From assembly GCF_900094595.1 (NCBI RefSeq), contig NZ_FMAD01000002.1:124001-188000 (forward strand): a stretch of DNA of 64,000 nt, written 5' to 3'. Below are positions 57,501 through 64,000 of the stretch, piece after piece. Within the stretch, counting starts at the first letter, position 1; each line of letters opens with the position of its first letter. Origin of the DNA: Cupriavidus alkaliphilus (GTDB lineage: Bacteria > Pseudomonadota > Gammaproteobacteria > Burkholderiales > Burkholderiaceae). A program made the position numbers and the translations under genes. The notes under the pieces were generated by a model, which was given only the letters and a program-made list of their open reading frames with translations, did no database searches and was not told the origin of the DNA.

Positions 57501-58572
57501 GACCATCAACCTGACCCGCAAGGTCATGATCGACTGGGGCTACAAGGCGCAGCGCCTGGGCAACGACGTACTGAAGAAGATCGCCAAGAAGCAGACCGCG
57601 CATCCGCCCGCGACGGTGGGCAAGCCGCCGGTGCGCGAGCAGGTGATCCACTTCATCAACAAGAAGATGCCGGGCAACCTGCCCAAGAAGACCGCGCGCG
57701 CGCTGCTCGACATCGAAGACAACGAGATCGTGCCGATCATCCGCGATCCCAAGGCGACCACGCCGGAATCGGAAGCGGTGTTCTACTTCCCGGGCTGCGG
57801 CTCGGAGCGGCTGTTCTCGCAGGTGGGGCTGGCGACGCAGGCGATGCTGTGGCATGTCGGCGTGCAGACCGTGCTGCCGCCGGGCTACCTGTGCTGCGGC
57901 TATCCGCAGCGCGGCAACGGCCAGTACGACAAGGCCGAGAAGATCGTCACCGACAACCGCGTGCTGTTCCACCGCGTCGCCAATACGCTGAACTACCTCG
58001 ACATCAAGACCGTGGTGGTCAGCTGCGGCACCTGCTACGACCAGCTCGCGGGCTATGAATTCGACAAGATCTTCCCGGGCTGCCGCATCATCGACATCCA
58101 CGAGTACTTGCTCGAGAAGGGCGTCAAGCTGGAGGGCGTGACCGGTACGCGCTACATGTACCACGATCCCTGCCACACCCCGATCAAGACGGTCGATCCG
58201 ACCAAGCTGGTCAACGACCTGATGGGCGGCAACGCCGGCCTGGGCAAGATCGAGAAGAACGAACGCTGCTGCGGCGAGTCGGGCACGCTGGCGGTGACGC
58301 GCCCGGACATCTCGACCCAGGTCCGCTTCCGCAAGGAAGAAGAGATGACCAAGGGTGCCGACAAGCTGCGCGCTGACGGCTTTACCGGCGACGTCAAGAT
58401 CCTGACCAGCTGCCCGTCGTGCCTGCAGGGCCTGTCGCGCTACAAGGAAGATGCGTCGGTGCAGGCGGATTACATCGTGATCGAGATGGCGAAGCACCTG
58501 CTGGGCGAGAACTGGATGCCCGAGTATGTGGCCAAGGCCAATGCGGGCGGGATCGAGCGGGTGCTGGTGTAA
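54598..58572 (+). CDS. Giant FAD/Fe-S oxidoreductase with DUF3683 (D-lactate dehydrogenase-like)
   Basis: A 1,324-residue fusion. Residues ~1-190 are DUF3683 ([20 protein letters not shown]). A PCMH-type FAD domain follows, with [18 protein letters not shown] near 220, then an FAD-oxidase C domain with [16 protein letters not shown] near 732. Two 4Fe-4S sets come next ([11 protein letters not shown] near 855, [11 protein letters not shown] near 918). CCG repeats end it ([37 protein letters not shown]). It looks like a GlcD plus GlcF fused protein oxidising a 2-hydroxy acid such as D-lactate, with electrons passing to the chain. The substrate is unproven. It is single, with the HIT gene 32 bases downstream. 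Confidence 0.9.
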   Translation: MNAPLVLDAKLAAQDAPPRLREIPYNYTSFSDREIVIRLLGEEAWRILDELRSERRTGRSARMLYEVLGDIWVVRRNPYLQDDLLENPKRRQMLVSALHHRLNEIEKRRAADRAEHAEPAAEDRSHRVEQLVAFAKQAIEDFKNEFAAAYDLRKRAQRVLGRVTQKDNIKFDGLSRVSHVTDATDWRVEYPFVVLTPDTEEEIAGLVKGCFELGLTIIPRGGGTGYTGGAVPLTPMSAVINTEKLEQLGPVEQTDLPGVSHKVATIFSGAGVVTRRVADAADRAGLVFAVDPTSIDASCIGGNVAMNAGGKKAVLWGTALDNLAWWRMVDPEGNWLEITRLDHNLSKIHDVPVATFELKWSDGNRAPGEKVLRTETLAIEGRKFRKEGLGKDVTDKFLAGLPGVQKEGCDGIITSARWILHRMPKHIRTVCLEFFGQARDAIPSIVEIKDFLDAETKKPGGAILAGLEHLDERYLRAVGYATKSKRNAFPKMVLIGDIVGDDEDAVARATSEVIRMANGKSGEGFIAVSPEARKKFWLDRSRTAAIAKHTNAFKINEDVVIPLNRMGEYTDGIERINIELSIKSKLKLVDTLEAFFARGNLPLGRSDDANEIPSAELLEDRVQHALTLLREIRARWRYLQAHLDTPLAQAKASLIGHGLGLLGQEFEARLHQQPDANVFHLLQDRTIRVSWKTEIRAELRKIFNGGEFKPILDEAQKIHKQVLRGRVFVALHMHAGDGNVHTNIPVNSDDYDMLQDAHRAVARIMDLARSLDGVISGEHGIGITKLEFLTEEEIGDFRAYKQKVDPQGRFNKGKLLPGADLRNAYTPSFGLMGHESIIMQQSDIGAIAESVKDCLRCGKCKPVCATHVPRANLLYSPRNKILATSLLVEAFLYEEQTRRGISVKHWDEFSDVADHCTVCHKCVTPCPVKIDFGDVSMNMRNLLRKMGQKKFNPGTAASMFFLNATSPETINLTRKVMIDWGYKAQRLGNDVLKKIAKKQTAHPPATVGKPPVREQVIHFINKKMPGNLPKKTARALLDIEDNEIVPIIRDPKATTPESEAVFYFPGCGSERLFSQVGLATQAMLWHVGVQTVLPPGYLCCGYPQRGNGQYDKAEKIVTDNRVLFHRVANTLNYLDIKTVVVSCGTCYDQLAGYEFDKIFPGCRIIDIHEYLLEKGVKLEGVTGTRYMYHDPCHTPIKTVDPTKLVNDLMGGNAGLGKIEKNERCCGESGTLAVTRPDISTQVRFRKEEEMTKGADKLRADGFTGDVKILTSCPSCLQGLSRYKEDASVQADYIVIEMAKHLLGENWMPEYVAKANAGGIERVLV

Positions 58573-58604
58573 AGGCTGAAGCAGCACGAAAGGGAACGCG
58601 CCGC

Positions 58605-59042
58605 ATGATCAAGAGCCCGAACTGCCCCCTCTGCGAAACCGATGGCGGCGAACTGGTCTGGATGGGCGACCGCGCCCGCCTGATCCTGGTCGAGCATGAC
58701 CGCTTTCCCGGCTTCTGCCGCATCGTCTGGAACGACCATGTGGCCGAACTGAGCGACCTCGACGAGGGCGACCAGGCCTGGCTGATGCGGCTGGTGGCGC
58801 GCGTCGAGCGCGTGTTGCGCGAGGTGATGGCGCCCGACAAGGTCAACCTGGCGGCGTTCGGCAACATGGTGCCGCACCTGCACTGGCACATCATCCCGCG
58901 CTACCGCTGGGACACGCATTTCCCCGAGGCGATCTGGGCCGCGCCGCAGCGCGCGGCGGATCCCGTGCGCGTGCAGGAACTGGCCAGCCGGCTGCCGGCG
59001 CTGCGCACGGCGCTTGCGCTGGTCGAAGCGGGCGACGCCTGA
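58605..59042 (+). CDS. HIT family protein
   Basis: A 145-residue histidine-triad hydrolase or transferase with the HxHxH motif in VPHLHWHIIPRYRWD near residue 90. An N-terminal CPLC suggests a metal or structural Cys pair, as in some bacterial HIT proteins. It acts on nucleotide conjugates; the substrate is unknown. AGGGAACG before ATG 58605 supports the start. The gene follows the DUF3683 oxidase closely and may be co-transcribed. Confidence 0.9.
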   Translation: MIKSPNCPLCETDGGELVWMGDRARLILVEHDRFPGFCRIVWNDHVAELSDLDEGDQAWLMRLVARVERVLREVMAPDKVNLAAFGNMVPHLHWHIIPRYRWDTHFPEAIWAAPQRAADPVRVQELASRLPALRTALALVEAGDA

Positions 59043-59172
59043 AGCCGGGCGCGGAACCCGCGCCGGCAGGCAACCGTCTGAATGCTGATGCCGCCGCGGT
59101 CGCGCCTGCGCCGCGGCACCAGAACAACAGGCCCGGCCAGGCAGCGCGCTGGCGGGCCAGAAAGCTGCCGCT

Positions 59173-61038
59173 ATGTCCTCGACCCCGACTTCCGTCACCG
59201 TACCGGGCCCGGCCGTTCCCGCCCGGGCCCTCAAGATCCAGAGCCGGCTGCGCATGGCCGCGACCTGGGCGCTGATCAAGCCCTACTGGAAATCCGAAGA
59301 CCGCCTCGCCGGGCTGGGGCTGCTGGCGCTGGTGGTGGTGCTCAACCTGGGCATCGTCTATATCAACGTGCTGCTCAACGAATGGAACCGCGTGTTCTAC
59401 AACGCGCTGGAGCAGCGCGACTATGCCTCGTTCAAGGTGCTGCTGCTGCGCTTCTCGTGGATCGCGGCGTTCTTTATCGTCGCGGCGATCTCGCGCCAGT
59501 ACTACACCATGATGCTGCAGATGCGCTGGCGTACCTGGATGACCGGCCGCTTCATGGGGCACTGGCTCGGGCACCAGGCCTACTACCGCATCGAACAGAC
59601 CCACGCCACCGACAACCCCGACCAGCGGATTGCCGATGACCTGCGGCTGTTCACCGACGGCGCGCTGTCGCTGTCGCTGGGGCTGCTCAACTCGGTGGTG
59701 ACGCTGCTGTCCTTCGTCGGCATCCTGTGGACCGTGTCGGGCCCGATCAGCTTCGCGCTGGGCGGAACCGAGTGGACCATCCCAGGCTATATGGTGTGGT
59801 TCGCGGCCGGCTATGCGGTGATCGGCTCGCTGGTGGCGCACGTGGTCGGCCGCCCGCTGATCGGGCTGAACTTCCAGCAGGAGCAATACGAAGCGGACTT
59901 CCGCTTCACGCTGGTGCGCCTGCGCGAGAACAGCGAGCCGGTGGCGCTGTACCGCGGCGAGCCGACCGAGCAGGCCGGCCTGCGCGCGCGCTTCGACCGC
60001 ATCCGCGCCAACTGGAACCAGCTGATGCGCTATACGCGGCGGCTGACCTTCGTCAGTTCCGGCTATGCGCAGTTCGCCATCATCTTCCCGATCCTGGTGG
60101 CGGCGCCGCGCTACTTTGCCGGCAAGATGACGCTGGGCGGGCTGATGCAGACCAGTTCGGCATTCGGGCAGGTGCAGGGCGCGCTGTCGTGGTTCGTCGA
60201 CAGCTATGCCACGCTGGTGGGCTGGAAGGCGGCGGCCAACCGCCTGATCGATTTCCAGGAAGCGATCCGCGTGGCCGAGCGGCAGGATGCGTCGCAGGAC
60301 GGCAGCCGCGATATTGAGGTGGCGTATCACGGCAAGCCGCAGGACGGCATCGCCATCGACAGCCTGGCGCTGGCCTTGCCAGTGCGCGCCGCGCGCGGCG
60401 CGGCGGTGGGGCAGCGGCCGCTGGTGGCGCCGTTCTCGCTGGCGGTGGCGCCGGGCGAGCGCTGGCTGGTCAGCGGCCCGTCGGGCTGCGGCAAGAGCGT
60501 GCTGTTCCGCGCGCTCGCCGGGATCTGGCCATACGGCAGCGGTATCGTGACCATGCCGGAAGGCGCGCGCCGGCTGTTCCTGCCGCAGCGCAGCTACCTG
60601 CCGATCGGCACGCTGGCCGATGCGCTGGCCTACCCCGACGCCGGCACCGAGCACAGCAAGGACGTCCTGCAGGCGGCGCTGCGCCAGACCCGCCTGGCGG
60701 CGCTGGCGGACCAGCTCGACGTGTTCGATAACTGGTCGCTGCGGCTGTCGCCGGGCGAGCAGCAGCGCCTGGCCTTTGCGCGCGCGCTGCTGCAGCGGCC
60801 GGACTACCTGTTCCTCGACGAAGCCACCAGCGCGCTGGATGAAGACACCGAACGCGCCATGTACCAGCTGATGGTGGAGCAGCTGCCGCAAACGGCGATC
60901 GTCAGCATTGCGCACCGCAGCACCGTGGCGGCCTTCCACCAGCGCCGGCTGCGCTACGTGCCGCAGGACGCCGACGCGGCCCGGGCTGCGCAAGCCGGCG
61001 AGCCTGGGGTAAGCTATCGGGTCGTATGCGAAGCGTGA
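59173..61038 (+). CDS. ABC transporter, SbmA/BacA-like membrane domain fused to ATPase (YddA-type)
   Basis: A 621-residue exporter or importer half-molecule of the ABC_membrane_2 family. Six TMs in about 45-340 begin LLALVVVLNLGIVYINVLLN, with the conserved NPDQRIADDLRLFTDGAL near 151. The ATPase has Walker A GPSGCGKSVLF near 436, signature LSPGEQQRLAFARALL and Walker B YLFLDEATSALDED. Related proteins move peptides, very-long-chain lipids or vitamin B12 (Mycobacterium BacA). The substrate is unknown here. It is probably part of a loose plus-strand gene train from the oxidase to ubiE. Confidence 0.9.
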   Translation: MSSTPTSVTVPGPAVPARALKIQSRLRMAATWALIKPYWKSEDRLAGLGLLALVVVLNLGIVYINVLLNEWNRVFYNALEQRDYASFKVLLLRFSWIAAFFIVAAISRQYYTMMLQMRWRTWMTGRFMGHWLGHQAYYRIEQTHATDNPDQRIADDLRLFTDGALSLSLGLLNSVVTLLSFVGILWTVSGPISFALGGTEWTIPGYMVWFAAGYAVIGSLVAHVVGRPLIGLNFQQEQYEADFRFTLVRLRENSEPVALYRGEPTEQAGLRARFDRIRANWNQLMRYTRRLTFVSSGYAQFAIIFPILVAAPRYFAGKMTLGGLMQTSSAFGQVQGALSWFVDSYATLVGWKAAANRLIDFQEAIRVAERQDASQDGSRDIEVAYHGKPQDGIAIDSLALALPVRAARGAAVGQRPLVAPFSLAVAPGERWLVSGPSGCGKSVLFRALAGIWPYGSGIVTMPEGARRLFLPQRSYLPIGTLADALAYPDAGTEHSKDVLQAALRQTRLAALADQLDVFDNWSLRLSPGEQQRLAFARALLQRPDYLFLDEATSALDEDTERAMYQLMVEQLPQTAIVSIAHRSTVAAFHQRRLRYVPQDADAARAAQAGEPGVSYRVVCEA

Positions 61039-61117
61039 TGCGGGGCTGCCGCGGCAGCCGGCGCGGCATCATGCGGCAATCACCCACACAAGCGCCCGTC
61101 ACCGGGCCGCGATCACC

Positions 61118-61534
61118 ATGGCAGGCCTGGAAAAAGACACCCCCCATCCCACCGCGCTGACGGTGCACACGCAATCGCGCGTGCTCGAGATCGGCTTCGA
61201 CAACGGCCGCAGCTTCCGGCTGCCGTTCGAGCTGCTGCGCGTGTACTCGCCCTCCGCCGAAGTCCAGGGCCACGGCCCGGGCCAGGAAGTGCTGCAGACC
61301 GGCAAGCGCGAGGTCGGCGTCGAGGCGGTCGAGCCGGTCGGCAACTACGCCATCCAGATCCGCTTCTCCGACGGCCACGACACCGGCATCTATTCCTGGG
61401 ACCTGCTGTACCGCCTGGGCGACAACCAGGACGCGCTGTGGCAGGACTACCTGCAGCGCCTGGAAGCGGCCGGCGCCGATCGCGACACCCCGATGCCCGC
61501 CGCCGGCGGCGGGCACGCCTGCGGCCATCACTGA
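61118..61534 (+). CDS. DUF971 / gamma-butyrobetaine hydroxylase-like N-terminal domain protein
   Basis: A 138-residue protein. Core pattern VLEIGFDNGRSFRLPFELLR followed by EVGVEAVEPVGNYAIQIRFS and DGHDTGIYSWDLLYRLG is typical of DUF971. The C-terminus is His-rich (GGGHACGHH), possibly metal-binding. In many proteobacteria this gene precedes ubiE, as here (31 bases), and it has been linked loosely to Fe-S cluster or ubiquinone functions; no activity is established. Confidence 0.9.
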   Translation: MAGLEKDTPHPTALTVHTQSRVLEIGFDNGRSFRLPFELLRVYSPSAEVQGHGPGQEVLQTGKREVGVEAVEPVGNYAIQIRFSDGHDTGIYSWDLLYRLGDNQDALWQDYLQRLEAAGADRDTPMPAAGGGHACGHH

Positions 61535-61565
61535 GCCGCCCCCGACAATCCTGGAGTCTTGAAAG

Positions 61566-62297
61566 ATGAGTGAAACCCACTTCGGGTTCGAAAAGGTCGA
61601 CGAAACGGAAAAGGCCGACAAGGTTGCCGGCGTGTTCCATTCGGTGGCCAGCAAGTACGACGTGATGAACGACCTGATGTCGGGCGGCATGCACCGGCTG
61701 TGGAAGATGTTCACCATCGCGCAGGCGGGGGTACGCCCGGGCCACAAGGTGCTGGACATCGCCGGCGGCACCGGCGACCTGGCCAAGGCGTTCGCGAAAC
61801 AGGCCGGCCCGACCGGGCAGGTCTGGCTGACCGATATCAACGAGTCGATGCTGCGGGTGGGCCGCGACCGGCTGCTGAACAAGGGCATCGTCACGCCGGT
61901 GGCGCTGTGCGACGCCGAGAAGATCCCGTTCCCCGACAATTACTTCGACCTGGTCACGGTCGCCTTCGGCCTGCGCAACATGACGCACAAGGACGCCGCG
62001 CTGGCCGAGATGCGCCGCGTGGTCAAGCCGGGCGGCAAGGTCATGGTGCTGGAATTCTCCAAGGTCTGGAAACCGCTGGAGAAGGCCTACGACGTCTATT
62101 CTTTCAAGGTGCTGCCGTGGCTGGGCCAGCGCGTGGCAGGGGATGCCCCGAGCTATCGCTATCTCGCGGAATCGATCAGAATGCATCCAGACCAGGTTTC
62201 GCTTGTACGCTTAATGGAACATGCGGGCCTGGAAAATGTCGAATACTTCAATCTGACGGCCGGAGTGGTGGCGCTCCATGTCGGACGCAAGTATTGA
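61566..62297 (+). CDS. ubiE: Bifunctional demethylmenaquinone / 2-methoxy-6-polyprenyl-benzoquinol methyltransferase
   Basis: C-methyltransferase of ubiquinone synthesis. The 243-residue protein has SAM motif [19 protein letters not shown] near residue 65. The UbiE signatures [19 protein letters not shown] near 30 and [20 protein letters not shown] near 137 are present, as is the C-terminal [15 protein letters not shown]. All are intact. It follows DUF971 and precedes the Tim44 gene, and ubiJ follows, so the ubiquinone theme is clear. Confidence 0.97.
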   Translation: MSETHFGFEKVDETEKADKVAGVFHSVASKYDVMNDLMSGGMHRLWKMFTIAQAGVRPGHKVLDIAGGTGDLAKAFAKQAGPTGQVWLTDINESMLRVGRDRLLNKGIVTPVALCDAEKIPFPDNYFDLVTVAFGLRNMTHKDAALAEMRRVVKPGGKVMVLEFSKVWKPLEKAYDVYSFKVLPWLGQRVAGDAPSYRYLAESIRMHPDQVSLVRLMEHAGLENVEYFNLTAGVVALHVGRKY

Positions 62298-62370
62298 GAA
62301 CACTTGAAAGAACACTTGAAATCGCCATGCTCGCCCGTATATGGGTGAAACTGAGAGGGGATAACAGCAT

Positions 62371-63339
62371 ATGTCGTCAATTCGTGGAAAATTCCTGGTG
62401 GGGTCGCTGGTCACGGCGCTGGCCGTCGGCATGGCCTTCGACGCCGAGGCCAAGCGCATGGGCGGCTCGCGCAGCATTGGCAAGCAGTCTGAGTCGGTGA
62501 CCCAGCGCCAGCAGACCCAGCCCACTTCGCCCACGCAACAGGCGCAGCAACCTGCACAGCAGGCGGCACCGGCCACCGCCGGCGCAGCCGGCGCGGCCGC
62601 GGCCGCGGCGCCCAAGCGCAACTGGGGCGGCATCCTGGGCGGCATCGCCGCCGGCCTGGGCATCGGCTGGCTGCTGTCGCACTTCGGCCTGGGTGGCGCG
62701 GCGCTGACCTTCCTGTCCAACCTGATCCTGATCGCGCTGGTGGCATTTGCCGCGATCTGGCTGATCCGCAAGTTCCGCGGCAGCAAGCGCACCGCGCAAC
62801 CGGCCTACGCCGGTGCCGGCGGCGCGCCCAACCTGGGCCGCGACGCCGAGCCGATGTTCCGCGGCGAGCCGACGCCGGTTTCCGGCAATGTGTCGGGCAG
62901 CCCGGTTCTGCCCGCCGCTGGCGCCGCCGCTGCCGCCGGTGCGGTGGCCCAGCAGCCGTGGGGCGTGCCGGCCGACTTCGACGCCGAATCGTTCCTGCGC
63001 AACGCCAAGGTCCACTTCGTGCGCCTGCAGGCCGCATGGGATGCCGGCAACCTGGACGATATCCGCGAGTTCACCACGCCGGAGATGTTCGCCGAGATCA
63101 AGATGGACCTGGCTGAGCGCGGCGCCGAGGTCAACAAGACCGACGTGGTCACGCTCGAAGCCCAGCTGCTCGGCATCGAGTCGTCGCCGGCCCAGCACCT
63201 GGCCAGCGTGCGTTTCTCGGGCATGATCCGCGAGAAGGCGGGCGAGGCGGCGCAGCCGTTCGGCGAGGTCTGGAACCTGGCCAAGCCGGTCTCGGGCAGC
63301 GGCGGCTGGCTGCTGGCCGGGATCCAGCAAGAGTCCTGA
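62371..63339 (+). CDS. Tim44-like domain membrane protein
   Basis: A 322-residue protein with a signal-anchor (GSLVTALAVGMAFDAEAKRM) followed by GGSRSIGKQSESVTQRQ, a Gln/Ala/Pro-rich linker and two adjacent TM segments (about 85-132). After a second Gly/Ala-rich linker comes a C-terminal Tim44-like domain (about 205-320, from FDAESFLRNAKVHFVRLQAA). Bacterial Tim44 proteins are conserved beside ubi genes in Burkholderiaceae; the role is uncertain, perhaps membrane protein assembly. A terminator follows 50 bases after the stop. Confidence 0.9.
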   Translation: MSSIRGKFLVGSLVTALAVGMAFDAEAKRMGGSRSIGKQSESVTQRQQTQPTSPTQQAQQPAQQAAPATAGAAGAAAAAAPKRNWGGILGGIAAGLGIGWLLSHFGLGGAALTFLSNLILIALVAFAAIWLIRKFRGSKRTAQPAYAGAGGAPNLGRDAEPMFRGEPTPVSGNVSGSPVLPAAGAAAAAGAVAQQPWGVPADFDAESFLRNAKVHFVRLQAAWDAGNLDDIREFTTPEMFAEIKMDLAERGAEVNKTDVVTLEAQLLGIESSPAQHLASVRFSGMIREKAGEAAQPFGEVWNLAKPVSGSGGWLLAGIQQES

Positions 63340-63388
63340 TGCCGCACCCCCACGGCGGTGATGCGCCGGGGGGAGTAGCTTAGAATGG

Positions 63389-63416
63389 AGGCCCACGCGA
63401 AAGCGTGGGCCTTTTT
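63389..63416 (+). terminator. Rho-independent terminator after the Tim44 gene
   Basis: AGGCCCACGC (63389-63398), GAAA tetraloop, GCGTGGGCCT (63403-63412), then TTTTG. A classical terminator that ends the ubiE-Tim44 transcript before ubiJ. Confidence 0.93.
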
Positions 63417-63467
63417 GTTTGGGACGCGAGCCCCGCGCGTCGCCGCCTGCCCGCCAACCGCGCCGTC

Positions 63468-64000
63468 ATGAATACTCTGCCTTCCGCCCTGGCCACGCCC
63501 GCCATCTCGGCACTGAACCACCTGCTCGAGCAGGAGCCGTGGGCCCGCAACCAGCTGGCGCCGTTTGCCGGACGCGTGATCCGTTTCGATGCCGCCGCCT
63601 TCGAGCTGTCGCTGAAGGTGACCGAGCACGGCTGCACGGAGCTGGCGCCCGCGGCCGAGGCGCCCGCGGTGACGCTGCGCGTGCCGGTGCAGCAGTGGCC
63701 GCTGGTGGCCGCCGACGTGGCCGAAGGCGGCCAGGCCGCCGCCATGCGCCATGTGCGCATCGAGGGCGACGCCGAGCTGGCCAATACCGTTTCGGCGCTG
63801 GCGCGCAACCTGCGCTGGGATGCCGCCGAGGACCTGTCGCGCGCGCTGCGCGGCATCCTGGGCGGGCCGGTCAGCGACAGCGTGGCGCAGCGCGTGGTCG
63901 ACGGCGCGCGCCAGGTCCACGAGCAGGCCACGCGCGTGGGCCGCGCGCTGGTGGACAACGTCACCGACTACCTGCTCGACGAACGCCCGACCCTGGTGCG
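63468..64000 (+). CDS. ubiJ: Ubiquinone biosynthesis accessory factor UbiJ (SCP2-like), cut by the window end
   Basis: The first 177 codons are visible and the frame is open to the right edge. The sequence MNTLPSALATPAISALNHLL is followed by the SCP2-like lipid-binding fold (GRVIRFDAAAFELSLKVTEH, VRIEGDAELANTVSALARNL) and a helical region WDAAEDLSRALRGILGGPVS, the usual UbiJ order. UbiJ with UbiK supports the ubiquinone-making complex; ubiB is the expected next gene. The start ATG 63468 is just after a terminator, so a promoter probably lies at 63417-63467. Confidence 0.9.
   Translation, partial: MNTLPSALATPAISALNHLLEQEPWARNQLAPFAGRVIRFDAAAFELSLKVTEHGCTELAPAAEAPAVTLRVPVQQWPLVAADVAEGGQAAAMRHVRIEGDAELANTVSALARNLRWDAAEDLSRALRGILGGPVSDSVAQRVVDGARQVHEQATRVGRALVDNVTDYLLDERPTLV

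Noticed and set aside
54472..58587. 1371-codon minus-strand frame
   Set aside because: Antisense shadow of the DUF3683 oxidase; the plus strand has clear FAD and Fe-S motifs.

Overview
The window is high-GC chromosomal DNA from a betaproteobacterium of the Burkholderiaceae, most likely Cupriavidus or a close relative. This is inferred from codon use, the families present and familiar gene groupings: uvrA divergent from an MFS gene plus ssb, ilvA-queF, otsB-GH15-otsA, a Cox-like molybdenum hydroxylase operon, the giant DUF3683 FAD/Fe-S oxidase, and ubiE-Tim44-ubiJ. No rRNA, tRNA, CRISPR array or insertion-sequence transposase was seen.

Layout. 1-7049: the 3' end of a Na/Pi cotransporter, an adenosine-specific kinase family protein, a periplasmic histidine phosphatase, uvrA, an MFS transporter and ssb. 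7047-18001: an accessory island of visibly lower GC inserted exactly at the ssb stop codon. It carries a tight minus-strand operon of four genes: a ClpB-like AAA+ ATPase, a small radical SAM protein, a 2.1-kaa zinc-ribbon/pseudokinase/SF1-helicase/Vsr-like-nuclease fusion, and a coiled-coil protein. Its ends show a 7-bp direct repeat (the Pro-Phe-stop end of ssb) and imperfect inverted arms. A rho-independent terminator oriented for ssb lies stranded on the far side. 18114-25413: a membrane diguanylate cyclase, small exported proteins, a collagen-like lipoprotein, a two-TM ion-channel-like protein, a DUF308 membrane protein fused to a peptidase-like domain, and an RpiR regulator.

25811-32316: a type IV pilus minor-pilin operon (pilE-fimT-pilV-pilW-pilX-pilY1). 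32337-37663: a five-gene minus-strand drug-efflux operon (tetR-hlyD-ABC ATPase-permease-nodT) with a readable promoter and operator. 37987-40375: ilvA-queF. 40681-44834: trehalose genes otsB, a GH15 glucoamylase-like gene and otsA, then phhB. 45360-53518: an eight-gene minus-strand xanthine-dehydrogenase/CODH-like operon with its maturation genes. 53838-64000: a YqaA/DedA protein, the DUF3683 oxidase, a HIT protein, an SbmA-like ABC transporter, a DUF971 protein, ubiE, a Tim44-domain protein and the start of ubiJ.

The part most likely to be new biology is the island operon. It looks like an anti-phage or stress-conflict module related in idea to kinase-helicase systems such as Mokosh, but it has a different composition. 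That function is inference from domain content and location only.
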